The notes under the pieces: generated by a model
The model's database searches: none
What the model saw: only the letters and a program-made list of their open reading frames with translations
Told to the model about the DNA's origin: nothing
Position numbers and translations under genes: made by a program
Source of the DNA: CAZSRX01 sp964609675 [NCBI: uncultured Bacteroidota bacterium]
GTDB taxonomy: Bacteria > CLD3 > SB21
Assembly (NCBI GenBank): GCA_964609675.1
Contig: CAZSRX010000023.1
Coordinates: 1-64,000 of the forward strand
Reading direction: 5' to 3'
DNA: 64,000 nt
Shown here: piece by piece, positions 54,201-62,239 of the stretch
How positions within the stretch are numbered: the first letter of the stretch is position 1
Layout of the letters: the number at the start of each line of letters is the position of its first letter

Positions 54201-54418
54201 CGGAACGCGTTAACATAAAGGTTCAGATACAGCGCGTGCAGGGTATCCGGCGCATGATTGGTATATTGAATTTTTTCCCGGCCGGACAGACGGTGCGTCC
54301 GGGTGTCTAATTCCGCGTGAATCGTGTAATGCGCATCCTGTTGCCACTCGCAAGCCTGACTCTGAGCCCGGACGGCGCCCGCGATAACAAGCAACATTAA
54401 TAAACCATAAATCCGCAT
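51260..54418 (-). CDS. M1-family metallopeptidase fused to a C-terminal outer membrane beta-barrel
   Basis: A 1052-residue exported protein. After a signal peptide (1-18) comes an M1 peptidase: N-terminal beta domain (25-220), substrate motif GDGGMEYPS (367-374) in place of GAMEN, zinc site HEVIH (His393, Glu394, His397) with Glu416 exactly 18 residues on, and SYAYSVYTKG (485-494) with candidate catalytic Tyr. From about 690 to the end the sequence changes to amphipathic strands (SVWYSGPDGLRAGYRSKG, YRLSAGAYYGVK, ELELTSLRLEG) and finishes in an outer-membrane-type Phe (AGLYNNF). This looks like a BamA/Omp85-type or similar barrel, so the enzyme is probably anchored in or moved through the outer membrane by its own barrel. 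Confidence 0.85.
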   Translation of the reverse strand: MRIYGLLMLLVIAGAVRAQSQACEWQQDAHYTIHAELDTRTHRLSGREKIQYTNHAPDTLHALYLNLYVNAFRKHSRMRQYQDERYRAFGGSLLGYYPDYILGNMEILGVYDGQGRVLFDEEDDTILKVSLREPLAPGGRVTVYIEFEETVPFLIRRMGRRNREGIDYSMAQWYPKLCVYDRNGWHLDTYLGREFYGEFATYEVSLTLPEAYVIGATGTLVNASSPGAMMQIPADSTRRDRLDEQTRVPSYPAVDNPDQPDTLLNQNHELDELLSRFSSLSTEMASGGQRTWRFRAERVHDFAWCADPDYRYDSVLCGSTRVHFLYQPSVARQWERMKEWTGAILDYMNAHVGPYPYPDLTIAQAGDGGMEYPSIAFITGNRPPYSLAGVTAHEVIHNWFYGALANDEVHEAWMDEGITSYYTTRVMNTLFGRYAMRDYGSPFKQKHYPNEDALVSTFASYEWWAKQGWEEKTLTHSDRFISDASYAYSVYTKGHVFMNALEYYFGREAFDRLMRRYYATHAFTHVSTDGFRRFLEQESGTELKGLFEQWLGTTRTCDYGIRDINGRWTEEDGRRFYAAEISLRRYGLIEMPLDVVVTLKNKSQYGYRIPAHTLDADKPGLERRPVWDFSTREYTLILELDDAIESVAIDTSRMLPDVNRRDNATGLWNKFEIHIQKPVSYYPTLDTYVLTHRPSVWYSGPDGLRAGYRSKGRWATDEYRLSAGAYYGVKSRRPDYELILATPLYNLGRQTELELTSLRLEGRAAHRIGFNKKWFVNAYDYPPYHEASARIFYSRLFDADYLPRGISWDKGDVQSLQIEYRYQSRYFNSPQAAIGFETSVWKSDWRFSKIFFSYYHPVELVRWYLTLNLRTYAGYAVGDVPAQAQFYLAGASPQEMFHQRFFRSAGTVPASLWQNRSARHWYADGGGSMSGYYDANLAANKIWTNNLDLYMANPLRRMFRQDLLWLTHSRPFLFFDGGLTWKRDRDLTAPFRKRWLADAGAGLVYDLNMIPDWWGTYQLRFEIPFWISRPSINHGDNRAFKIRWLAGLYNNF

Positions 54419-54519
54419 CAGAAAGGCCTGTTGGCGACAGCGTTAATAGGGAGTAATGGCCAATAATTCAGGAATGAAAGCAGCGTGGCTCTTTCAGGAA
54501 ATCTGTTGTTAAAAAACAA

Positions 54520-55242
54520 TTATTGCTGGGACGCGTAGTCGTATCGTTCGCTCTTCGATAACAGGTTCATTTCCTTGAGCTTTTTGCGTATCTCAAACCA
54601 CCCGATTTTGGTGTAGCTGTACTGAGCGGTATTGAGCATTTTCTTAATCTGCCAGCTGCCGAAATGAGGGTGTTTGGCGACGATGGCGCGGATATAGGCT
54701 TCCACGGAATTTTTATCTTCGTCCTCGACCTGCACAATATCGTCATGAATGTCTTCTTCCACACTGACGCGGGTCGTATCGGTTTTCTTCTGAGGCAGCG
54801 TAGCTTTGGCTGCGGGTTGGGCCTGGGATTTGTCGGCCAGTTCATCCATAACGGCTTTAGCGGTCGGTTTCAGGTCGTCGCCGGCTTCCTTCACGAAGGC
54901 GTCCACGGCATCTTCGAGAGTGTCATACGCTTTAAGAATGTAATGGAATTCCAGCAATTCAAAAACTTCGTAGACTTCGGGAATCATCCGGACGAGTTTC
55001 AGATCGCCGCGGTTCTGTTTGATGCCCTTAATCTCACTGATAAAAATACCCCAACCCGCGCTGCTGATATAATCTACGTCCGCCAGATCGACTATGATGC
55101 GGTACTGGTCTTTCTTCAGCAAAGACCCCAGCGCCCGTTCGAGTTCTGAAGACGTTGTGGTATCGATGTATCCCCCCACTTTGATAACGGCGATGCTGTC
55201 ATTAGGCCCCGTAAACTTGATTGTAGTTTGAATACCTTCCAT
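54520..55242 (-). CDS. STAS-domain protein with C-terminal helical extension
   Basis: A 240-residue protein. Residues 1-115 form a STAS domain as in anti-anti-sigma factors, with VDLADVDYISSAGWGIF (Ser60/Ser61 as likely phosphorylation sites) and the helix after it. A charged linker (about 120-170) leads to a compact helical C-domain (about 175-240, AKHPHFGSWQIKKML ... KIGWFEIRKKLKEMNLL) that looks like a winged-helix or similar binding module. Partner-switching kinase or phosphatase genes are not adjacent. It has its own upstream promoter. Confidence 0.88.
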   Translation of the reverse strand: MEGIQTTIKFTGPNDSIAVIKVGGYIDTTTSSELERALGSLLKKDQYRIIVDLADVDYISSAGWGIFISEIKGIKQNRGDLKLVRMIPEVYEVFELLEFHYILKAYDTLEDAVDAFVKEAGDDLKPTAKAVMDELADKSQAQPAAKATLPQKKTDTTRVSVEEDIHDDIVQVEDEDKNSVEAYIRAIVAKHPHFGSWQIKKMLNTAQYSYTKIGWFEIRKKLKEMNLLSKSERYDYASQQ

Positions 55243-55296
55243 GCAGAAGCCTCAGTAAATGTTATGGTTTACAATTATTACAACTGCTTTATAAAT

Positions 55297-55325
55297 AACA
55301 TAAAGTAAAAAAAACTTGTTATCAA
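55297..55325 (-). promoter_or_regulatory. promoter of the STAS gene
   Basis: On the minus strand TTGATA (complement of 55320-55325), 17-bp spacer and TATGTT (complement of 55297-55302), about 55 bp before the STAS start. Confidence 0.6.
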
Positions 55326-55459
55326 GTGTTTTTTTGAAAGCCATGAACTCCCAGCCATACCTTAAAAAAGATAAACGTAGGAGTCGTTGAATAATTCCAC
55401 GGGCGCAACGGTTTAAAAAAACCTTTGGCTGGAAATATAATAAGAATTATATTCCGGTT

Positions 55460-56008
55460 ATGAAACAGAGCGAGCTTATACGGGTAGCGGTGGTGGGGCC
55501 TGAATCCACCGGCAAATCCACGTTATCCGAGCAGTTAGCCGGGTATTACCATACGGTCTGGGTGCCTGAATATGCGCGGGGGTATATTGAAGGGCTGCGT
55601 CATTCCTACACGCCTGCGGACGTAGAGCAAATAGCCCGCGGGCAACTGGCGGCGGAAGACGATGCGGCGGAAAAGGCCAACCTGCTGCTGATTTGTGACA
55701 CCAATTTAACGGTTATCCAGATCTGGTTTGAGCACGCCTATGGGTACTGCCCGCACTGGATCCGGCGGGTCAATCGTGAGCGGCGATATGCGCTGCATCT
55801 GCTGACGGACATCGACATTCCCTGGGAGCCCGATCCGCAGCGGGAGCACCCGGAATTGCGCGAATATTTGTTTAACCGGTACCGTCATTTGCTGGCGGAA
55901 CTGTCGGTTCCTTTTTGCGTGATTTCCGGCGACGCGGGCGAGCGGCTTCGTCGGGCGGTTGCAGCCATCCATCAGCATGGAATGACCTTAAAGGAGATAC
56001 AGCCATGA
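55460..56008 (+). CDS. NadR-type nicotinamide riboside kinase-like ATPase
   Basis: A 182-residue P-loop protein resembling the kinase domain of NadR. The Walker A is GPESTGKST (13-21), followed by [12 protein letters not shown] and a central [20 protein letters not shown] with the Walker B-like Asp. It lacks the adenylyltransferase domain of full NadR, so it probably phosphorylates nicotinamide riboside only. The stop overlaps the start of the macrodomain gene (ATGA), so the two are translationally coupled, tying NAD synthesis to ADP-ribose handling. Confidence 0.87.
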   Translation: MKQSELIRVAVVGPESTGKSTLSEQLAGYYHTVWVPEYARGYIEGLRHSYTPADVEQIARGQLAAEDDAAEKANLLLICDTNLTVIQIWFEHAYGYCPHWIRRVNRERRYALHLLTDIDIPWEPDPQREHPELREYLFNRYRHLLAELSVPFCVISGDAGERLRRAVAAIHQHGMTLKEIQP

Positions 56009-56514
56009 AAAAACGTATGACCGCCGAACTTGGGGACATCACCAAACAGACTACCGAGGCGATAGTGAATGCGGCGAACCAGACGTTGCTGGGCGGCGGC
56101 GGCGTGGACGGGGCGATTCACCGGGCGGCCGGGCCCGGATTGCTGGCCGAATGCCGCACGCTGAACGGCTGTCCGACCGGGGAAGCCCGGATTACCAAAG
56201 GATATAACTTAGCCGCGAAGTGGGTCATTCATACCGTAGGGCCGGTGTGGCACGGCGGCAACCGCGGCGAACCGGAACAACTGGCGAGTTGCTACCGCCA
56301 GGCCCTGGCGCTCGCGGAAAAGCACCACATCCGGAGCATCGCGTTTCCGTCCGTCAGTACGGGAGTTTACGGATACCCGAAGGCAGAAGCCGCCGCCATT
56401 GCCGTCCGGGAAACCGAACGCTTTTTAAAAACCCATGCCCTTCCGGAACGCGTTTGCTTTGTTTGTTTTGATTCGGTGACTTACGGCATTTATCAGAAAC
56501 TGCTGTCGGCTTGA
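56005..56514 (+). CDS. macrodomain O-acetyl-ADP-ribose deacetylase (MacroD/YmdB type)
   Basis: A 169-residue single macrodomain. Hallmarks: [35 protein letters not shown], then [13 protein letters not shown] and [13 protein letters not shown]. These residues bind ADP-ribose and remove acetyl from O-acetyl-ADP-ribose or ADP-ribose from acidic side chains. The start at 56005 follows AAGGAG and overlaps the kinase gene by 4 bp; an upstream start would add 30 residues of unlike composition. Confidence 0.93.
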   Translation: MKKRMTAELGDITKQTTEAIVNAANQTLLGGGGVDGAIHRAAGPGLLAECRTLNGCPTGEARITKGYNLAAKWVIHTVGPVWHGGNRGEPEQLASCYRQALALAEKHHIRSIAFPSVSTGVYGYPKAEAAAIAVRETERFLKTHALPERVCFVCFDSVTYGIYQKLLSA

Positions 56515-56622
56515 AAGGACTCGGTTACCGGAACAATCGGGAAAGATTATAAAAAATGATGTTGATTTTAAGTCCGTTTCATAATAAGTTTTAACGAGTA
56601 ATAAAACCAACAGGAGCATTTT

Positions 56623-57990
56623 ATGAAACAGGTCATGTGGTGGATGGTTGCGCTGATGATGATGGTCTATACCGTAAACGCCCAGGAAGGCGATGGCGGC
56701 AAGAAGGACGGCTTTTCGTTTCAGGGTATGGGCGACGGCATGGGTTACAGTTATTTTACAATGCCGCTCGGATACACCCGCATCGGGGATCAGGATTATA
56801 TCAGCTTACGGTTTCAGCCGGAATTTGCGTTTGGTAAATTCGGCGTCGGGCTGGATGTGCCGATACTGTACAGTCCCGGCAACGGCAAATTCCGGTGGGA
56901 GGAGTACAAGGGCGGCGTGGGGCCGCTGCGCGTAATCCGGTATGTCCGCTACGGCATCAAGCATGAGGATCCGGTGTATGTGCGCTTAGGCGACATTACC
57001 GGCACGACGCTGGGCTACGGCCTGATAATGTATAATTATTCCAACGCGGTGAGTTTTGAACGCCGGAAATGGGGTATGAATTTCGACCTGAATTATGATC
57101 TGCGTTACGGAATCGAAGGCGTGTACAGCGACTTTAACGGGTTTAACATCTTCGGCGTGCGCCCGTATGTGCGGCCGTTGAAGACGAGCGAGATGCCGAT
57201 TCTGAAAACCCTCGAAGTCGGCGCGACGTATATCACCGATCAGGACAAGGAAACGCAGATACGCGGCGTCACAGAAATGGGCGCGGACCTCGGCATCACG
57301 GTGTTTCAGAACCGTTTCGTGCAGATTCTGCCGTACATGGAATTTGCCAAAATTCTCAAGAACGACGATATCAAGGACAGCCTGGCCTCCGCGGGGACGG
57401 GCGTCAGCTATAAGTCCGGACAGGGTTTCGCTTACGGCGTGAATTTCCGGTTTAATATTGTGGCGGATATATTCAACCTCGGCGTCAAGCTGGAACGGCG
57501 GATGTTCAGCAACGACTTTGTGCCGCATTATTTTGACGGATTGTACGAAGCGGGCAAGGATTACCGCGCCCTGTCGCTGCCGACGGCCAAAGGCCAGCAG
57601 GGTTCTTACGGCGAAATCTTCGCGAATCTCATCGGCAAGGTGCAGGTTATCGGGGGCATTTCGGTGCCCGACAAGCTGAAGCGATCGGAGAACGCTTACA
57701 TCCACCTGGGCCTGATCGTCCCGAAGCTCATACCCAAGGTCATCATTTCCGGCAGTTACGACAAAGCGTATCTGAAGAATCTCGGCGCGGCGTTTACGTT
57801 CAACCAGCATTCGGTGGCGAATCTGCGTTTCGCGTATGAGATGTATCAGGCGGGGCCTTTTGTGTTCCTCGCGGGCGTGGATTACAAATGGACGTTCGTC
57901 AAGATCAACGACAACCTGAAAGCCCGCAAATACATCACCCCGTACATGGGCATGATGATGAATATGCCGTGGGGCGACCAGAAAAAATAA
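56623..57990 (+). CDS. predicted outer membrane beta-barrel of unknown function
   Basis: A 455-residue protein with a signal peptide (MKQVMWWMVALMMMVYTVNAQ) and alternating polar/hydrophobic strands rich in Gly, Tyr and Phe (YSYFTMPLGYTRIGDQDY; YGLIMYNYSNAVSFERRKWG). Several strand pairs are separated by short turns, as in 12-18-strand barrels. No named family was recognised. AGGAG lies 6 nt before the ATG. It is followed by a hairpin and an unknown gene on the same strand. Confidence 0.8.
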   Translation: MKQVMWWMVALMMMVYTVNAQEGDGGKKDGFSFQGMGDGMGYSYFTMPLGYTRIGDQDYISLRFQPEFAFGKFGVGLDVPILYSPGNGKFRWEEYKGGVGPLRVIRYVRYGIKHEDPVYVRLGDITGTTLGYGLIMYNYSNAVSFERRKWGMNFDLNYDLRYGIEGVYSDFNGFNIFGVRPYVRPLKTSEMPILKTLEVGATYITDQDKETQIRGVTEMGADLGITVFQNRFVQILPYMEFAKILKNDDIKDSLASAGTGVSYKSGQGFAYGVNFRFNIVADIFNLGVKLERRMFSNDFVPHYFDGLYEAGKDYRALSLPTAKGQQGSYGEIFANLIGKVQVIGGISVPDKLKRSENAYIHLGLIVPKLIPKVIISGSYDKAYLKNLGAAFTFNQHSVANLRFAYEMYQAGPFVFLAGVDYKWTFVKINDNLKARKYITPYMGMMMNMPWGDQKK

Positions 57991-58018
57991 ACGGGCGCGC
58001 ATGAAAGCATTTACGGAT

Positions 58019-58043
58019 AAGGCTATACCGGCGGTATAGCCTT
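58019..58043 (+). terminator. hairpin between the barrel gene and the next gene
   Basis: AAGGCTATACC/GGTATAGCCTT is an 11-bp perfect stem with a 3-nt loop; ATTTATT follows rather than a pure T run. The next ATG is 10 nt downstream, so it may also affect initiation. Confidence 0.65.
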
Positions 58044-58053
58044 ATTTATTGGC

Positions 58054-58905
58054 ATGAAGAAACGGATAGACATACAGAGTCTGCTGGAGCCGTCGGATAC
58101 CGGTTTGCCGGCGGAAAAGAAGGATGCCGACCGGCCTTTGCAGTGGGTGGACCGCGGCTGGTATCTGGTGATGGATTTTGAGCACAGCAGTTCCGAGAAG
58201 TTTGCGCAGGCGGTGGAGACGGCGAAGGCCAATCCTTATTTTACGGAGCTGGCGGACGAGCGGGGCGTGAGTCTGTTCCGAACGATTTACTTTAAGGAAG
58301 ATTTTCCGAAGTTTGAACCGCTGTACGCGCTGGTAGGGGGGTGGAAAAACACGAAGCTGTACCTGAAAGGGAGCGACATCCGCCGGGAAGTTTTTGCGAC
58401 CTGGTACGACTGCTACCGCCGGTACTGGGGCCACCGTAAGACGCTCAACGCCGATGATTTTTGCGGGGCCAGCCGCGTCAACAAGTTTCCGGATTTTATC
58501 GGTTGTTACGAGCGCAACATTCATTTACGCTGGCGGGATCCACTGTATATGCATTATCAGCAGAGTTCGCGGTTGTGGTACACATTTGGCCGGCGGCGCG
58601 ATCAGGTGTATGTGGTCGATAAAGCGGCGATGGCGGCGTTTCTGGCCAGGGTGAATGAGGATTTTATTCATTGTCCATGCTACGGCCATGACCGTCTGGA
58701 TCGTGTGATACACCGCCTGCCGGACGCCCTCCGGCCGGACACGCAGAAGGAATGGCAGTTTCGGGAAGATTACCTGAAGCTTTCGGCCCGCGGGGTCATG
58801 ATGATTAATTACGACATTGCCTTGTCGGTGTTGCCGGAGGTCTGTCCGGCGAGCGAAAAGGCGTATCATCGATTTATGGATAAAATTCTGAAGCAAACGT
58901 TTTAG
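58054..58905 (+). CDS. conserved-looking protein of unknown function
   Basis: A 283-residue soluble protein rich in Trp, Tyr, Arg and Asp (WYDCYRRYWGHRKT; FPDFIGCYERNIHLRWRDPLYMHYQ). It has no signal peptide or membrane segment. Coding is supported by length, composition and lack of better frames, but no family was recognised. The ATG has no clear Shine-Dalgarno and lies just past a hairpin. Six Cys residues (C118, C138, C150, C225, C227, C266 approximately) include a C-x-C pair (HCPCYGHD). Confidence 0.72.
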   Translation: MKKRIDIQSLLEPSDTGLPAEKKDADRPLQWVDRGWYLVMDFEHSSSEKFAQAVETAKANPYFTELADERGVSLFRTIYFKEDFPKFEPLYALVGGWKNTKLYLKGSDIRREVFATWYDCYRRYWGHRKTLNADDFCGASRVNKFPDFIGCYERNIHLRWRDPLYMHYQQSSRLWYTFGRRRDQVYVVDKAAMAAFLARVNEDFIHCPCYGHDRLDRVIHRLPDALRPDTQKEWQFREDYLKLSARGVMMINYDIALSVLPEVCPASEKAYHRFMDKILKQTF

Positions 58906-59084
58906 ACATCCGGCCTATTATACCTACCGAGGGGCCGGACGGCTCCGAGCAAACAACGATTGCAATCCGGGCAAGGCGGCGGGCGGTGGAGCCGTTCGCC
59001 GGCGACGACGTCGCATGCGTCCCGCTGTTCCATTTCGGGCGACCGGGCGCGGGAATGCGGCGCCTGGGACCGCGGTTATCGGCG

Positions 59085-60209
59085 TCAGAAGCGCGCGTTG
59101 AGGAGCGGCAGGATTTTGAACGGGGCGGGATTGGCGCGGACGTAATTGATCAGGCCGATTTGCAGGCCTTTTAGATCGGCGGCGATGTTGACGAGGCCGG
59201 CGCTGAGGCCGGTGTGGGCGGTGTCGGAGCGGTTCCATCCGCCGAGGGTGATGCCGGCGCTGCGGGCGGAGCGGTTGTAGCCGGCGATGATATTCAGGCC
59301 TCGGAGCGAGGGGGTTTGGAGGCGGTAGGCGGCGATGGTGAGGCCGGAGACGGCGTTGCCGGCCTGGATTTGGCCGGGGGTGATGTTGAGGCCGCGGATG
59401 GCGCCGCGGCTGAGCAGAGCGCCGCCGGCGATATTGATGCCGGTGATATCGTGTTCGCCGATGATGGCGCCGCCGCTGATCGTGATGCCGCGGACGAGGG
59501 AGTCGGCGGCGATGGTGAGGCCGGCGATGGTGAGGCCGATAATGGCCCGCTGGCCGATGACGGCGAGGCCGCCGATGGTGAGGCCGGTGATTTGGTTTTT
59601 GGCGACGGTGGCGAGTCCGCCGATCTGTAAGCCGGTGAGGTTCCGGCCGGATACGACGGCGAGGCCGCCGATTGAGCAGCCGCCCATGCCGTGGCCGCTG
59701 ACGCAGGCGAGCCCGCCGATATGTATTCCGGTGACGGATTTTTCGGACACCACGGCGCCGCCGGCGACGTGGCATCCGGCGAGGCCGTTCGTGGCGACGA
59801 GGGCAATGCCGGCGACGGATAAACCGCGGATGTGGCCTTTGCTGACGAGCGCGACGCCGCCCAACTGGATGCCGTTCATCCGGCGGTTAGCTATTGCCGC
59901 GCCGATGCCGGCGGTGATGCCGTTCAGGTTATCGGCCGCGGGCGCAACCAGGCCGACGGCCGCGCCGTTAACCGTGCCGCGGACGTTTTGGCCCGGCGAC
60001 CAGAGCGTGACATTGAGGCCGTTAATCACCCGGAGCTGTTCGTCTTTCCAGTTTATCCGGACGCCGGTGTGCGTGAACGAATGGCCGAAACTGACGCCAT
60101 AGCGGGCGATGCCGAGATTGAACGCGCGCTCGCGATACTGCGTTTGGTCCTGCGCGCGGAGGCCGGTTAAACCGGCGATCAGGAGCAGGCAGGGGAAAAT
60201 CCGACGCAT
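59085..60209 (-). CDS. LA_2272-type surface repeat protein (beta-solenoid)
   Basis: A 374-residue protein with signal peptide (1-20) and, from about residue 80 to 340, repeats of about 17 residues of the form G-L-x-I-G-G-L-A-V-V-x6. Examples are GLTIGGLAVIG, GITISGGAIIG and GINIAGGALLS. The end, LKGLQIGLINYVRANPAPFK..LLNARF, matches LA_2272 surface repeat proteins of spirochaetes and FCB bacteria. A right-handed parallel beta-solenoid on the cell surface is likely. The coding DNA is distinctly GC-rich (GCC, GGC, CCG codons), as is the following accessory region. Convergent with the 58054 gene. Confidence 0.83.
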   Translation of the reverse strand: MRRIFPCLLLIAGLTGLRAQDQTQYRERAFNLGIARYGVSFGHSFTHTGVRINWKDEQLRVINGLNVTLWSPGQNVRGTVNGAAVGLVAPAADNLNGITAGIGAAIANRRMNGIQLGGVALVSKGHIRGLSVAGIALVATNGLAGCHVAGGAVVSEKSVTGIHIGGLACVSGHGMGGCSIGGLAVVSGRNLTGLQIGGLATVAKNQITGLTIGGLAVIGQRAIIGLTIAGLTIAADSLVRGITISGGAIIGEHDITGINIAGGALLSRGAIRGLNITPGQIQAGNAVSGLTIAAYRLQTPSLRGLNIIAGYNRSARSAGITLGGWNRSDTAHTGLSAGLVNIAADLKGLQIGLINYVRANPAPFKILPLLNARF

Positions 60210-60734
60210 AACACTCCGTGGGTTTGGTTTTTAAATAAATGACAATAGAAGATAGGAAATGTTTCAGAAAATATAAATATCTAATTTTTTTTCTAAACCG
60301 ATAGGGGTTGCCTCCAGCCGCTTCGTTGTGCGGGGCAGGCCGAAGGCGCCGGGCGTATTTTTGATGCTGAAGAACCGGAGTGATTAAGTTTTACGGCGCT
60401 TCCCGAAAAATAGGGTTCCCCTGTTTGCGGAAGATTAAAAATTTTTTTACGATCCGGAAAAAGGTTGAACGTCTGAAAAAATTTTATTTTGTTTTTTTGA
60501 TGGCGGGGACAGGCGTTTGCCTGCCAGGCGTCCCGAAAGATTGGGACACCATGCAAAAGCCACCCTGGTATCCGACGGTAAGCGCGTTCGGTTTTCGCAC
60601 GAAAACTTTTTTTCCACAGCGGGAAGCGCTTGCCTGATTTTTTTCGGGGAGTTTCGGATACAGTTTTATCTTGCAAATTATGATCCGTGGCCGTAATTTA
60701 AGAGCGTAGTCTGCAACCTCATCGAACCGGAGCC
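60210..60734. other. intergenic region with degenerate inverted repeats
   Basis: About 525 bp between the solenoid gene and the recombinase. Two related short motifs occur (TTCCCGAAA...GGG near 60400 and GTCCCGAAAGATTGGGAC at 60529-60546), the latter an imperfect hairpin. An open frame of 85 codons (60380-60637) has no features of a real gene. May be remnants of mobile DNA. Confidence 0.45.
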
Positions 60735-61784
60735 ATGGTTGTGATCCATGTTGAGAAAATTGACGAGGCGACGCTGGAGGTGACGTTTCCGTTTTCGGAA
60801 TCGATACGCGCGACCATCCGCGCGATAGACGGGAGCCGATGGAACCGGGAGTGCAACCGCTGGGAGATTCCGTATACGGTGGAGCATTTACGACGGCTGA
60901 ACGCGTTGTTTGGCGGGTCAATCCGTTACGGCGCGGAATTGTATCTGGACAAGATGGCGCGGGCGCTAACGTTGCGCCATTACAGCGAGCGGACGATAGC
61001 GGCGTATGTGACGAACACGCGTCAGTTTCTGGCTTTTGCGGGCAAGGCGCCGGGCGCGGTGGGCGCGGAGGACGTGGAGCGGTATCTGCTGCATATTTGC
61101 AAGGATAAAAAGCTGGCGCCGGCGACGGTGAATCTGGCGGTGAATAGTTTACGGTATTTTTATACAGCCGTACTGAAGCGGGATTTTGCGGAAGGGATAC
61201 GGCGGTTGAAGGGGGCGCGCCGGATGCCGGTGGTGTTGTCGCGGGGGGAGGCGCGCCGGATCATCGAGATGACGGCGAACCGCAAGCATCGGGCGTTGCT
61301 GGCGTTGACGTATTCGGCGGGATTGCGGGTGAGCGAGGTGACGCGGTTGAGGCCGGCGGATCTGGATTTTGAGCGCCGGCTCATCCACGTGCGAGAGGGA
61401 AAAGGGCGGAAGGGCCGGCAGACTTTGCTTTCGGCGGCGGCGGAGGCGATGGTGCGCGCATGTATGGAGGCCGAGCGGCCTGGCGCGTGGCTGTTCCCCG
61501 GGCAGGACCCAAAGCGGCCGCTGAGCATTCGTTCCGCGGAAAAGGTATTTGAGGCGGCGCTGAAGCGGGCGGGTATTGTCAAAAAGGCGGGGATTCACTG
61601 CTTGCGGCATAGTTTCGCGACGCATTTGCTGGAAGACGGCACTGATCTGAGATATATTCAAACGCTCTTAGGGCACACGAGCGTGCATACAACGGAATTA
61701 TACACGCATTTAAGCGTATCGGGATTTAAAGGCATCCGGAGTCCGCTAGACCGTATTTATGAAGCGGGGGATTGGCCGGAATAG
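60735..61784 (+). CDS. tyrosine recombinase (XerC/D-like site-specific integrase) with extra N-terminal domain
   Basis: A 349-residue recombinase. The N-terminal 65 residues (VEKIDEATLEVTFPF..IRAIDGSRWNRECNRWEIP) are an extra module also seen in some integron-type and mobile-element integrases. A SAM-like core-binding domain (HYSERTIAAYVTNTRQFLAF) follows. The catalytic domain has Arg in SAGLRVSEV, Lys in GKGRKG, HCLRHSFATHLL (His-x-x-Arg), LLGHTSVHTT and the Tyr nucleophile in ELYTHLS. The IntI-specific insertion before the His-x-x-Arg box is absent. The gene is GC-rich. It lies 1.4 kb upstream of a cassette-like unit. Confidence 0.92.
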   Translation: MVVIHVEKIDEATLEVTFPFSESIRATIRAIDGSRWNRECNRWEIPYTVEHLRRLNALFGGSIRYGAELYLDKMARALTLRHYSERTIAAYVTNTRQFLAFAGKAPGAVGAEDVERYLLHICKDKKLAPATVNLAVNSLRYFYTAVLKRDFAEGIRRLKGARRMPVVLSRGEARRIIEMTANRKHRALLALTYSAGLRVSEVTRLRPADLDFERRLIHVREGKGRKGRQTLLSAAAEAMVRACMEAERPGAWLFPGQDPKRPLSIRSAEKVFEAALKRAGIVKKAGIHCLRHSFATHLLEDGTDLRYIQTLLGHTSVHTTELYTHLSVSGFKGIRSPLDRIYEAGDWPE

Positions 61785-62239
61785 ATTTGCGGCGGAATGG
61801 GACTAGCGGTTTTATGAATGGATACGTATGAGACATTAGCGGAGCAGGCGGTTACAAAGACGGGAGACTATGTTGCAAGACCGGGTATCCATTAAACCCT
61901 GATGGAATGAATAATTAATGTGACCGATAGGTCTGATTCGTTTGCGGATAGCATTTTTACAGAGGCGGAAATGATGCTGGCGATATGAGTAAAGATTTTT
62001 TCATTTACGGAATTGATTATTACAACGGCGGATTTTCGGTTTATCAGACCGGGAGTGCGGTTGGTAGCGGCGGGGTGTCGCATGAATGGGAGCGGTTACG
62101 ATGCGTTGGGTGAGCGGGAAGGGTTTTAATGCCCGGTAGCGGATATCCGTGAACAGCGCGGCTACAGAGCGGAGCATGGAAGAACCGGCGTGAACAGGCC
62201 GGGATATTCATCATAATTTAACAAAAAAGGAGTAAGCGT
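61785..62239. other. intergenic region between recombinase and helical protein gene
   Basis: About 455 bp with no credible ORF on either strand, no tRNA and no clear hairpin. GGAG precedes the next start at 62240. It could hold a recombinase att site, but no repeat pair was seen. Confidence 0.45.

Noticed and set aside
58924-59775. Arg/Pro/His-rich open frame (283 codons) on the minus strand inside the solenoid gene
   Set aside because: Low-complexity product caused by the GC-rich repeats read in another frame; the solenoid frame has signal peptide and family end motif.
60380-60637. 85-codon open frame upstream of the recombinase
   Set aside because: Contains imperfect inverted repeats, no start signals and no domain.
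60735-61784. Calling the recombinase a true integron integrase (IntI)
   Set aside because: The segment between the second Arg-region motifs and the His-x-x-Arg box is of XerC/D length; the IntI-specific insertion is missing.
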